A stretch of DNA of 64,000 bases, from positions 33,813,407 through 33,877,406 of the forward strand of contig NC_079515.1 of NCBI RefSeq assembly GCF_000801105.2, written 5' to 3'. Positions 37,144 through 47,652 of this stretch are shown one piece after another (the first letter of the stretch is position 1; each line of letters begins with the position of its first letter). Source of the DNA: Raphanus sativus (Eukaryota > Streptophyta > Magnoliopsida > Brassicales > Brassicaceae). The position numbers were made by a program, and so were the translations under genes. The notes beneath the pieces were generated by a model that saw only the letters and a list, made by a program, of their open reading frames with translations, ran no database searches and was not told the origin of the DNA.

Positions 37144-39042
37144 TGCTCTAAACTTTCTGTTTTCTATAAACGACTGCCATCCGTTTCATTTAAATTTATA
37201 ACCACTGTTGTAATCATATTATAAGACAGTTCACGTTTAACATAAGCATGCTCCAGTGGAAGCCAAGAAAATTAACTAATGGTCACATTAATCAACGCGT
37301 TTACTTACACCGACACTCGTTATTTATTAGTAACAGTAATCTCTTTTAATTATTTTTTGTCAACTTATCGTAAACTGTATTTCCATTGCTATTCTTTTCA
37401 AATAAAGAAAAAAAAAACTGATGATAGATCCTTTCCATTGAGCTAGCTTTGCCGTTTAGATGTACAACCATTTTCCATCTGATTTTAGTATACACTAGTT
37501 GGAACGGACACAATATCGAGTTTTTGTATCGTCAATAAGAAAAAGAAAAAGCCAAAGAAAAATGGAATATCTCCAAAAATTTATAGTCAAACAGAACAGG
37601 CATATCCTAAATAAGGGGAACATGTAAACACAAAAAGATATAAAATCTCATGAAGCCATATAAACCTAAAGTCCTAAACAACTAAACCTCTATAATTTTA
37701 CCAAAAAACTAAACCTCTATAAACCCGGCAAGTTAAAATCATTGCTAGATCATACCACATATTGCGGGAGAATATCTATCACGCTGGTTGTTGTCCAAGG
37801 CTGCACCAATCTCGATTCTCAAAGTGCGAGTTGATGAGTCCTAATTATTACTCTATGTCGAGTGGAGATATTAACGTATCATTTATCTAAAATCATATAC
37901 TGGAACATTTTACGAAAAAAAAAACGATTCGACGTTGTGTGGTACAACAGATATTATACTATGCGGCGCTTATATTTGATACACGTTCGACCCTAAGCTC
38001 GTCCTCTTCGGGGTCATTGTAACATTGCTTTTCTGAGTTGGAAACCATATATGTTGACAATATTATTGTTTCAAATTTTGTGTAGGGAATTCATTTCGTT
38101 CACTCTTCTTTCTTTTACTTGCCAACAAAAATGTTTGGTTTCATTGACTCTCTTATTTAAATAGTATGTGTTTTGCAATAAAGAAGTTTGGTGATATGCG
38201 GTTTGCTCGCTTATATACAATTTTTACTGAGCTAGTGTACATTGTATAACGTTACATTCTTATTTTTGTGTTTCTTGTCTGGATTACCACATGCCACGAT
38301 CTATTATTCTAATTCGGTCATTTTAATAGTCTCTTCGCTTTCATAAAACATGACCGACAAGTTTAAAGATGAATTAGACATTGACCCATAGAAAAAACGC
38401 TTGTCGTGATTTGTTAATTATTACACCAAAACGGTCTAAAGTTGATGTTAGATAAAAAGGGTAAATGTTTTCCAATAGCGGTAGACCAAATTCTGAACCG
38501 AACCGAGTTAAATTGAGTTCACTATGCGCTTGGGCTTGACTATGATAAAAATCAGTTTCCGTTTTCCGGCCTTCTCCGGTTTACAAATATGTATTCAAAT
38601 CGAGGTAACTAACAAATAAACTAATGTCATCAATCAATAAAAACAATATTTGTCGGCAAGAAGTTGGAGTATGTGACACGTCATGCGGCATAACTCGTGG
38701 TTTGAAGAAGCATGGCCACAAAGCTCACATGACGCTTAGCTAATACTTTCAACATCGATACAGTTCACTCTAATCTGTCACCTACACGTAAACATCATCG
38801 TTTTGTGCATCTTCCGACTTTTTAGCTTGTTACCAATTTTAATCGTAAGTTTGGCCCTAACTCTTTCTCTTTGTTGCGTAAGTTGTAACGTTTAAAACTT
38901 TTAAAAACAAATATCGGTGATTTTGTAAGGTAATGTTTCTAAAATATACTGCATATGGTGTGATCTTTTCCCTTTTTCCGGAAGGAAAACGTGGTTGAGA
39001 GGCAACTAATAGTTAGTTTCTGACCCAACCTATGTTAATAAA
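37144..39042. other. Gene-free DNA between the fold-back and Stowaway elements
   Basis: AT-rich DNA. No coding sequence, element ends or RNA gene recognised. Confidence 0.45.
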
Positions 39043-39044
39043 TA

Positions 39045-39291
39045 CTCCCTCCGTTTCAATATAGTTGATGTTTTAGAAGGATAATTTTGTTTCAAATTAG
39101 ATGATGTTGTGAGATTTTAAAGTTAACTTTAACTTTATTGAAAACTGTTTAACCAATTAGATTTCATTGTCTTTTTTATTATTGGTTAATTGATTCTAAA
39201 GTAATTTTTTAAAATAATTTTTTTTAGAAAAATTTAGTTTTCTTAATCTTTTTGCACTAAGTCAAAACATAGTATTATGAAACCGAGGGAG
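39045..39291. mobile_element. Stowaway-like MITE
   Basis: Terminal inverted repeats CTCCCTCCGTTTCAATA and its counterpart ATGAAACCGAGGGAG, flanked on both sides by TA. Length 247 bp, no coding sequence. This fits Tc1/mariner-type Stowaway MITEs. Confidence 0.82.
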
Positions 39292-39293
39292 TA

Positions 39294-40211
39294 AAAAATA
39301 AGTATAATTTAAGATAATAGTTTCTGTTTCTACAAGGACACGTTGTCTGTTACACTGAGTTCCAAGTGGTCTGTATTCACCGGCTCCTGTGGTCTTCCCT
39401 TGTCGGTTGCCGGCATAGACGGTTCATCTCACAGGCACGTGTCCATGACTTTCCACTCCGTAATGCTTCCAACGCCTTGATAAAATTAATATTCAGTGTA
39501 CTAATCAGGACTCCCATCTTCTAAAACTTTTAGTATTATCACCCAAAGTTTTAACTTGTTTTATTTAGACCCAATCTGAGATCTTTATACATCTATTCTT
39601 ACCAAAATCATGGAGCTTAACACAATGGTCTACTGCGCTAACAGCATAATTTATGTTCTGAAAATGTCAATGGTTATTTGTGACAATTAAATCATGTTTT
39701 CTAGTCGTTAATTTAATGATATATTTCAATAATTAGCAATAAAGTTATGCTTAGCAATAAATTTTCAATCATTGAATTGTTAGATTCGAATTACCAGACC
39801 TGCGTAACAATCACGATTCGATCGAGGATGACTAATGGAAATAAAATTCATTTATTAACACACACTTATCACTCAACGATGTTAGGGGAGAGTTTACAAA
39901 CTCGTAAAAGTTTTGAGAGAAAATCGTGAACCCTCAGATAAGTTTGGTAGCAACCGAAACGAATTAAATATATAATTTCCATTTTACTACTTTTTATTAC
40001 AGAACATTAAAAAAAGAAAAAAAAAGGTAAAAGAAACAGAATCTCCTTGTTTCTCGAGCACTCATAAAACTCTTCTCTCTACTTAGCTTTACGCCATCAA
40101 CGAGAACCACAGAAACAACAGTATTCTTCTTTCCCGGAGATTTTAGCTCCGTCTTCAGTAACGCTATCCAATATTCCCGGCGACGGAATCTCTCTCTCCT
40201 AATAGATAACT
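39294..40211. promoter_or_regulatory. Upstream region of XLT2-like gene
   Basis: About 0.9 kb of AT-rich promoter DNA, changing to a C/T-rich leader near 40060-40205 directly before the start codon. No specific motif is claimed. Confidence 0.45.
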
Positions 40212-41768
40212 ATGCTCCCAGTCTCAAACCCAACCAGTCCTGAACGTCTCCTCAAGAAATCGAGATCACCAGACAAAACCACCACCACCGACACTGATCA
40301 CAAAACCTCGTCAGTCAACCGCTCTGCCTACGTAGCCGCCTCCCGTAGCCACTGCACGTGGCTCATCATCTCTCTCCTCTGCCTCCAGCTCCTCCTCTTC
40401 CTCACTCTCCGCTCCATCGCCTTCCCCAGCCGTCGCTCTCCCGAAACCTTCCCTTCCCCCGCCGCCGTCTCCTCCATCGAGTCCCTCTTCGCCTCCAACG
40501 ACGAGCCTCTCCTCACCTCCGACGACAAGCCGTCTCAAACCCGACCCGAATCAAACGACTCCGGAAGATGCGAGACGGGTCGGGTTTTCGTCTACGACAT
40601 GCCGAAGATCTTCAACGAGGTGATCCTCCAGGAGTGCGACAACCTCAACCCGTGGAGCTCCCGCTGCGACGCCCTCTCCAACGACGGCTTCGGCAAAGAA
40701 GCCACGTCCCTGACAGGCGTGATCCCCGACGATCTCGTCCCTTCCTGGTTCTGGACCGACCAGTTCGTCTCCGAGATCATCTTCCACAACCGGATCCTCA
40801 ACCACCGTTGCCGCACCCGCGATCCGGAGTCCGCCACGGCCTTCTACATCCCCTTCTACGCCGGACTCGCCGTCGGCCAGTACCTATGGTCTAACTACGC
40901 CGCGGCTGATCGCGACCGTCATTGCAAGATGATGACCGAGTGGGTCAGGGAGCAGCCTTATTGGAACAGATCCAACGGCTGGGATCATTTCCTTACCATG
41001 GGCCGCATCACATGGGATTTTCGCAGGACCAAAGACGAGGATTGGGGATCTAACTGCATCTACATCCCCGGGATGCGTAACATCACGCGCCTCCTCATCG
41101 AGCGTAACTCGTGGGACCATTTCGACGTCGGTGTGCCTTACCCCACCGGGTTCCACCCCCGATCCGACTCCGACGTCGCGAAGTGGCAGGGTTTCGTGCG
41201 GAATCGCCGCCGCGAGACGCTCTTCTGTTTCGCCGGAGCGCCACGCGCCGGGATTCGGAACGATTTTAGAGGATTGCTTTTGGATCACTGCAAGGAGTCG
41301 GGAGGAGCTTGCCGGGCGGTGGATTGCACCGCGGGGAAATGCGCGAACGGCTCGTCGGCGATCTTGGAGACGTTTCTCGGCTCCGATTTCTGCCTTCAGC
41401 CGCGAGGGGATAGCTTCACGCGCCGGTCGATTTTCGATTGCATGTTGGCCGGTTCGATTCCGGTTTTCTTTTGGCGTAGAACCGCTTACATGCAGTATCA
41501 GTGGTTTTTACCGAAAGAACCGGGTAGTTACTCGGTTTACATAGACCGGAACGAGGTGAAAAACGGGACGTCTATAAAGGATGTGTTGGAACGGTTCAGC
41601 AAAGAGGATGTGAGGAGAATGCGGGAGAGAGTGATCGATTTGATACCCAACTTGGTGTACGCAAAGTCTCCGAATGGATTAGAGACTTACAAAGACGCAT
41701 TTGATGTGGCCTTAGATGGAGTTTTTAGGAGATTCAAGGAGCAAGAGAATTGGTACAAATGGAGATGA
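40212..41768 (+). CDS. XLT2: Xyloglucan L-side-chain galactosyltransferase, XLT2-like (GT47)
   Basis: Golgi type II membrane enzyme that adds galactose to xyloglucan, a hemicellulose of the cell wall; XLT2 (At5g62220) acts at the second xylose of the repeat. One uninterrupted frame of 518 codons. Cytosolic tail of about 47 residues, one membrane anchor at about 48-70 (WLIISLLCLQLLLFLTLR), a Ser/Pro-rich stem, then the exostosin-type GT47 domain from about residue 120 (RVFVYDMPKIFNEV). Family blocks seen: FYIPFYAGLAVGQYLW, NGWDHFLTMGRITWDF, LFCFAGAPR, FCLQPRGDSFTRRSIFDCML, AGSIPVFFW. The first two-thirds is much richer in G+C, especially at third codon positions, than neighbouring genes. Confidence 0.93.
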   Translation: MLPVSNPTSPERLLKKSRSPDKTTTTDTDHKTSSVNRSAYVAASRSHCTWLIISLLCLQLLLFLTLRSIAFPSRRSPETFPSPAAVSSIESLFASNDEPLLTSDDKPSQTRPESNDSGRCETGRVFVYDMPKIFNEVILQECDNLNPWSSRCDALSNDGFGKEATSLTGVIPDDLVPSWFWTDQFVSEIIFHNRILNHRCRTRDPESATAFYIPFYAGLAVGQYLWSNYAAADRDRHCKMMTEWVREQPYWNRSNGWDHFLTMGRITWDFRRTKDEDWGSNCIYIPGMRNITRLLIERNSWDHFDVGVPYPTGFHPRSDSDVAKWQGFVRNRRRETLFCFAGAPRAGIRNDFRGLLLDHCKESGGACRAVDCTAGKCANGSSAILETFLGSDFCLQPRGDSFTRRSIFDCMLAGSIPVFFWRRTAYMQYQWFLPKEPGSYSVYIDRNEVKNGTSIKDVLERFSKEDVRRMRERVIDLIPNLVYAKSPNGLETYKDAFDVALDGVFRRFKEQENWYKWR

Positions 41769-42399
41769 TGAGGAGGAGGAGGGAGATGGTTCGATAAATG
41801 ATTATTTATTTATTAATAAGGGTTTTGGAAAATTTAGCTCCAGTAAAGTTTTATGATTACACTGTAAATTTATGATTTTTATTTTTTGAGAGATGAATAA
41901 GTTGGTTAGTTGAGTTTTGTTATTTACACTTGATGGGGATAGTCAAGGAAGTTGTGCTATGTGTGGAGTTCTCATTTTATATTATTCTCTTTTGGAGATA
42001 ACGAGTATAATGGCTTTACGTGTTAGATGTTGTGTTAGATGTTGACGGTTCTTGAATATTTAATACATCTGCAATTTTTTGGGATAGTTAGGTAGGTGGG
42101 AAGTGAAATAAATGGACCAAAGGCTTGCAGTTCCGCACGTAGTTAGATTAGTTTAATACGATTTGTACCATGATAATAGAAAAATGAGAAGGGTGGTAGG
42201 TAGAAGTCGAATTTTGATTTTGGGGTTTAGGTTTGATATTGATACTAATGACGCTTTGATGATAATAAATACTAAATAGATTGGAAAATATGCTTGATCT
42301 TCAAGAAATCCAGTATGTGGATACATCTTTATGGTTTCCTAGATCTTCAAGGAATCCAGTATTTTTTTAATTGATTCTCTGTCGTTCTGATCAGCCATT
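41769..42399. other. 3' side of XLT2-like gene
   Basis: Probable 3' untranslated and intergenic DNA. A motif atcttcaagraatccagtat is repeated at about 42297-42316 and 42342-42361. Confidence 0.5.
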
Positions 42400-42419
42400 A
42401 ATCTCCTCTGTCGTTCTGA

Positions 42420-43200
42420 TGAAGAGGAAAGCTGTCCTTACACTACGATTGTCAGTGTCACCACGAGCTGTTTCTCCCCTCTGATTTTTCAAGGGATCAT
42501 ATATCACTATCCTTTGGGCGACGCCTACGGTAACAAGGTTTTGATTACAACAAACCTCAGCTTTGTTATTTATTATTGTTTTGTATGCATGGTTCTGAAT
42601 CTTGTTGTGTGTTTGTATCAATTTCAAAACCGTCCATCTTGTTTGATGCATGTAGCTATGTGACAAGTGTATTTAATCCTGATGATCCAAAGCCATTCAA
42701 ACCGAAATGACACTCGAATCGATTAAACTAGTTTGATTTCATTGTATAGATGTTAAAAATATGAAATCAGTTATGAACTGTAGTAAAAATCGTTTTTCTT
42801 TTCTTTTGGATAAGCAGATCTTATTTAATGTTAAACCGAATTTCTAATACAATGATCTCTATGCTATGCATGTGAATCTTTCTTTTAAGATATGCAAGGA
42901 AAGTTTCAATTCCATCACATCTCTGGGAGTTTCATGTACAAGTGTTTATTTATTGAGGTGTTTTAACCATAAAGTCGAAGAGTAGGTTTCAAGAAATGTT
43001 CATCAGACACATTCCAAGCCAAAGTTCAATGCCTCACTATCTGCTCCATCTACATATCTACCGTTCCGGGTCCCGACGGTTGGATCCCAGATACAATTGA
43101 GATCTACGAGGAAGGGTACAAATCCGTGAAATTTGATTTCAATAAAAACGTTCCCTCCGTTTTCACTAATGAGTATGGTGTAATCAACAAAATTATATAA
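42420..43200 (+). pseudogene. Decayed ATS3-type (embryo-specific protein 3) gene
   Basis: Two blocks match the intact gene just downstream. Block 1 (42430-42537) reads SCPYTTIVSVTTSCFSP, then after a frame change FSRDHISLSFG and, after another, DAYGNK. Block 2 (about 42999-43200) stays open as CSSDTFQAKVQCLTICSIYI, then PGPDGWIPDTIEIYEEG, NKNVPS and a stop. The signal-peptide exon is missing and block 1 needs at least two frame corrections, so this is a broken tandem copy. A. thaliana has two adjacent genes of this kind here (At5g62210 and At5g62200). Confidence 0.8.
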
Positions 43201-43464
43201 AACCTGCATAAATGTTTTGTGTGTGATTTATAATGACTTCTTGTTCAAACTTATATTCTGCAAATGGTCTCGGGCTGGATGACTTCAAAAGTAAAGTTAT
43301 GTTTGAGATATCAGACCGAAATTGATTTAATTTCAATTAATTTCGGTCAAACCCGGTTCGACTCTTTTCTTCCCAATCTTCTAGATTACTGGTTCGATTT
43401 CCCTTATTATTATATCACTCTGTGGCCTCTCCACGAGCGATTTCGAGAAGCACTGAAAAAAGTG

Positions 43465-44538
43465 ATGTCAACAACACGTCTCTTTACTCTCCTCTGCTTC
43501 TTCTTCCTCTTCTCAACCTTACTCGCTGTTTCCGAATCCAAACTCTTGGAGCCTCAAGCCGCTGAGTCTTTCAATGTCAGCCTCATCCAGGTTCCCTCTC
43601 TCTCTCTCTCTCTTTGTGAAAGGAGCAAAATCGAAGGGGTTTTCTCTTCCTCATGATTTTCCTTTGTATTGTTGCAGAAATTTGGGGCTAGTTGTTCTTA
43701 CACAGTGATCATCTCTACGAGCTGTTCCTCATCGAGGTACACTCGCGATCAAATTAGCGTCGCTTTTGGAGATGCATACGGGAATCAGGTTAGAGATTTT
43801 GATTTTGATTATTCGAAGACTTTGGTGCCTAGGGATTAGGTTTTGGATGTTCCATTATAATTGCTTTACGCTTGCATATGATTTTGTTCGTGGATTGAGC
43901 TTGCAGTGGATTGTTGTGTGTGTATAGAGCAGCTCAGCTTAGGTTTTATTAGATTTTTTCTAGCATGGCCAAGTGTGTTCTTGATGCCTATAATAAGATT
44001 GTTGGCATGAGAATAGGAAAGAGAAGTCTCTGTTTCATTCAGAGTGTTTTCTGTTTAGATGTCGTTGAATCTATTATTAGTAAACCGTAAAGTAAATGTC
44101 TTAGTTTTCACCTTCGCTCTATGGACCTCATACATAGCTCGGGTGTTGATTTTCTTGAAACAGATATACGCACCAAGGCTTGACGACCCGTCTATAAAGA
44201 CCTTTGAGCAGTGCTCATCAGACACATTTGAGATTAACGGACCGTGCACATACCAAATATGCTATGTGTATCTCTACAGGTCTGGTCCCGACGGTTGGAT
44301 CCCAGAGAGTGTCAAGATATACAGCCATGGCTCCAGAGCTGTCACGTTCCCGTATAACACGAACGTCCCTGAGAGTATATGGTACGGTTTCAACTACTGC
44401 AACAGCGCCTCGGGTTCTAATGTCCTACCCATTGGTCTCCGAAGGATTTGTGCCTCATACTGCTTGGCTTTATTCTGGCCGGTTCAACATTGCTATTGTA
44501 AGATGTTGTGGTTGGTGTTTAATGTCGGGTTTGTGTGA
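43465..44538 (+). CDS. Secreted ATS3-domain protein (embryo-specific protein 3 family)
   Basis: Member of the ATS3 family, small secreted PLAT/LH2-like proteins first found in embryos; the molecular role is unclear. Three exons: 43465-43590, 43678-43788 and 44164-44538, GT-AG and in frame, 203 residues. Residues 1-23 form a signal peptide (LFTLLCFFFLFSTLLAV). The ATS3 domain follows: SCSYTVIISTSCSSS, RDQISVAFGDAYGNQ, PRLDDPSIKTFEQCSSDTFE, CTYQICYVYLYRSGPDGWIP and WYGFNYC. Paired cysteines suggest disulfides. The same frame is open upstream to 43264, but the signal peptide supports the start at 43465. The last ~30 residues are not typical and the C-terminus could be altered. Equivalent to At5g62200 or At5g62210. 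Confidence 0.82.
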
Positions 44539-44904
44539 ACATAATATGAGTAGGAACTTATGCGAATAATTGTACTGTTATTGGAAAATTGGGTGTATTG
44601 ATATCCCTTCAGAAGATTTCTGTAATAACTATGAAGTTCCTTACTACTGCTAATTACAGTGTGTAGATTTTATAAACGTAATGTATTGGTTACAGATTTT
44701 GTGTTTGTTCATTAACAGGATGTAGAAATGAGTAAGAAATCAAATTGATTATTTTTTTTAAACGCACCAAACCGAAGTTAAACCCGCGTATATGGTGCCT
44801 AGTTTAATGAATTTATACACATTTAAACAATGATGTAAAACATATAGTTAGATGAAATTTTCCATCATCATCAGATGCAAAAAGTTCTTTATTTCTCTAA
44901 TACT

Positions 44905-45590
44905 CCAGGAAGTGGAGGATCCTAAAAAAATCCAGACACGTTCTCTTCAGTACTACCTTGCCATCATGGGTTCATAACATGTGTCCCTTTCAGATATTTC
45001 GTTTTTTTATGTTGTTTTCATGAGTTGAACTTTTAAGTTTGCGGAATTTTTCCTTTTTTTATCTATAGATGCTTGATATCTTTCTTTGCTGCGTTCAAAT
45101 CGCGTTCTAGATTTCTAAAACCAGATAAAAAGACTATTGACCTTGTTGGTAATGATAAACTGAAGGCAGTAAGTAAATTGTGTTAACGCACATTGCTCTT
45201 CCCTGCAACAAGCTAGCCATGTCTCGGTTGATTCATAATATATCAGTTATATAGCAGGTACCGTTTAGTATTTCAATTCTTAGTAAATTTGTAGTTGAGC
45301 AATAGTACCACTTTTCACTGAGTAAAGATCAAGCTTCTGAGCTTTCTGTTTTTTTTTTTTCCTGGGCAAGAGCTTTGCATGGTGACATTCAACAATCACA
45401 ACGTAAGGTAAAAGTTATTATAGTTCATTGTCTTCCTTATCCTGATGAACTACTCAAGCAAAGTAGCATGAATTTACTAACTAGTAGTTATGTGATTGTA
45501 GATTACTCTTACTGGATTTAGAAGTTCTCGACATTGGTTGCTGCCCGATTGTCTACTATCAACGACTTGCTGTTGAATTTTATCCAGGTT
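44905..45590 (+). pseudogene. Remains of a DEAD-box RNA helicase gene (PRH75/RH7 type)
   Basis: Scattered pieces in helicase order: EVEDPKKIQT then, one frame over, LFSTTLPSWV (about 44908-44971); KPDKKTIDLVGNDKLKA (about 45122-45172); LPCNKLAMSRLIHNIS (about 45199-45246); ALHGDIQQSQR (about 45373-45405); VTLTGFR then KFSTLVAA and INDLLLNFIQ (about 45501-45588). These match the segment from the SAT region to early motif V of plant nucleolar RH7 helicases. Frame changes, missing exons and no N-terminal half show it is dead. PRH75 (At5g62190) lies at this position in A. thaliana, so this is a decayed syntenic copy cut short by the N gap. Confidence 0.8.
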
Positions 45591-45625
45591 TAGTGGCAGC
45601 ACGTGCGTTCAAAATAATTCTTGTT

Positions 45626-45725
45626 NNNNNNNNNNNNNNNNNNNNNNNNNNNNNNNNNNNNNNNNNNNNNNNNNNNNNNNNNNNNNNNNNNNNNNNNNNN
45701 NNNNNNNNNNNNNNNNNNNNNNNNN
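45626..45725. other. Assembly gap of 100 N
   Basis: Exactly 100 N. It follows the helicase pseudogene, so more helicase fragments or the lost CXE20 position could be missing here. Confidence 0.97.
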
Positions 45726-47294
45726 GGTTTTGTGCATAATTTTGCTAAATCTCATCAAATATTTTTAATTTTAAGAAAATGTAAAAATAATTCAATTGTA
45801 AATATAAAATGAACAATACATTGGTTTGTTTATACATTTATAAAATGTTTATACATAGAAGTTTTTAATTTATAATTTTAATAGGATCATATATTTAAAA
45901 ATATATTTTTTAAAAAATATTATATAATAATCTTATCGAGTTGTGTCATATTTTGAATCAGTCTAATTGTGGACCAAATTTTTTTTATTAGTTTATAGTG
46001 TTTATTAATTTTTCAAGTATTAGTTTATAGACTTTTTACTGTATTTGTTTAATTCTTTTTCATATTTTAGAGGTTTAATATCATTTAAATACTTTATTCA
46101 TGAAACTGTAATTAAATAACACCGGCTACATGAGAAAACAATACAAGAAGATAACAAAAGGAAAACACATTGTCTCTTCACCTTGTACAACCCCAGGCCC
46201 CTACTCTGTGCCGAATCTAACATAGATTTAGAGACAAAAATACGAAACATATTTTTCGGTTCAATGTTTTTTTTCTTCCTTCACGCACAATCACTGGAGA
46301 AAAGAGTTGAAATCATTGGACATCTTGTGGTGATTTGGTTCTTAGAAATGAAAAATACTGTTTTGGATGATTAAACTATAACTTTTCAAGTCACAAAGAC
46401 GTGATTCACTCTTAATATATGTGAGTTCTAGAAGAATTGTGTTAATCGACACAAAGGGGAAGCAAACAAAAAGCAATTGAGGTGTCGACTATCGAGTTTT
46501 AATGTATAGCTGAATCATCAGTAAATACATATTTCATGTGAAGCCACCAAGAAAATTATTTCGATGGGCCATTCTTTTGTTTTATGTAATGTGTTCTCTT
46601 GTTTTGACCCTTAAATACAAATACATATATACATATATATATTTTAAGATCGGCTCTTTTTACAGGAAAAAGATGCATTACAAATTATATCATGTCTTGA
46701 GCGAAAAAGTTATAATATTAATAAAATCAGAGTGTTGTGTTATAGTTGTTATTTTTGGAAAATCTAGAATGCTAGTATAAAGTTGAGATCTAATCTATTA
46801 ATTTATGGTCCTATTTTTTATTTACTGTTTAGAAGTCATTGTATGGCCATTTATATAAAAATTAGTGTTCTAACAAATATCCTTTCTATTTTATCAGGTA
46901 TTTGTTTAAATATCCTATATTTTCTGAATTTAAATACCATACTAATAATATTCCTATAACAAACAAACGAAAAGCATTGGTATAACAAATCTTAATAATT
47001 AATGTAATTGTATCAACAATTTGTTAGTTTTAGATATTTTCAATCAACCACCAAGATTTGTTTGTATTTTTATTGTAATTTTGGAGAATATAATCATATA
47101 CCACTGTTTATCACCTAACAATATGTTTTTGAAAAAATAATTAATACATTAGATTCAACCAATCCAACAAAATTAGCAAAAACCCAATCTAACCATAATT
47201 ATTCTATAGGAATTCAGAATCTTTTAGTTAAAATTATAAAAATAAAATATCCGCACAAGAGTGCGGATCAAAGGCGGTTGGCTGTTGTTTACTA
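45726..47294. other. AT-rich gene-free DNA with a possible Helitron remnant
   Basis: No gene seen. At 47249-47269 a hairpin atccgcacaagagtgcggat resembles Helitron 3' ends, but CTAG does not follow, so it is at most a degraded end. Confidence 0.4.
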
Positions 47295-47544
47295 CTCTCT
47301 CCGTTTCTAAAAGATCCATGTTCTAGAGAATTTTTTGTTTCAAAAAGATACTTTTTTCATATTTTCAATATAATATTTGTCAAAAAAATTGTGAAGTTCA
47401 GAAATATTAATTATATTTTGTGAAGTTTTATTGGTTTAAAAATATAAGAAATTACAGAAAACTATGTATTTATAGCTAAATTTTAATATGTTCTATTAAA
47501 AAGTGAGAAAATTCTATAACATGGATCTTTTAGAAACTAGAGAA
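47295..47544. mobile_element. Stowaway-like MITE
   Basis: Ends CTCTCTCCGTTTCTAAAAGA and, at the right, TCTTTTAGAAACTAGAGAA, with TA on both sides. The right end has drifted. About 250 bp, lying just downstream of the GA20ox stop codon. Confidence 0.7.
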
Positions 47545-47652
47545 TATTCTTTATTGATTAAACATTGCGAAGCTCGGAAAACATTAACTGAAATTTCCAC
47601 TAAAACATAATGGAAACGTAATCAAACCCTTCAATTTGTTTTTTAATTTCTC

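Noticed and set aside
40311..41288. Long antisense and alternate-frame open frames over the XLT2-like gene
   Set aside because: Shadows caused by high third-position G+C; their products are Arg/Gly/Pro-rich without domains.
45726..47294. Remnant of the carboxylesterase CXE20 expected near PRH75
   Set aside because: No esterase motif or related fragment could be read on either strand.
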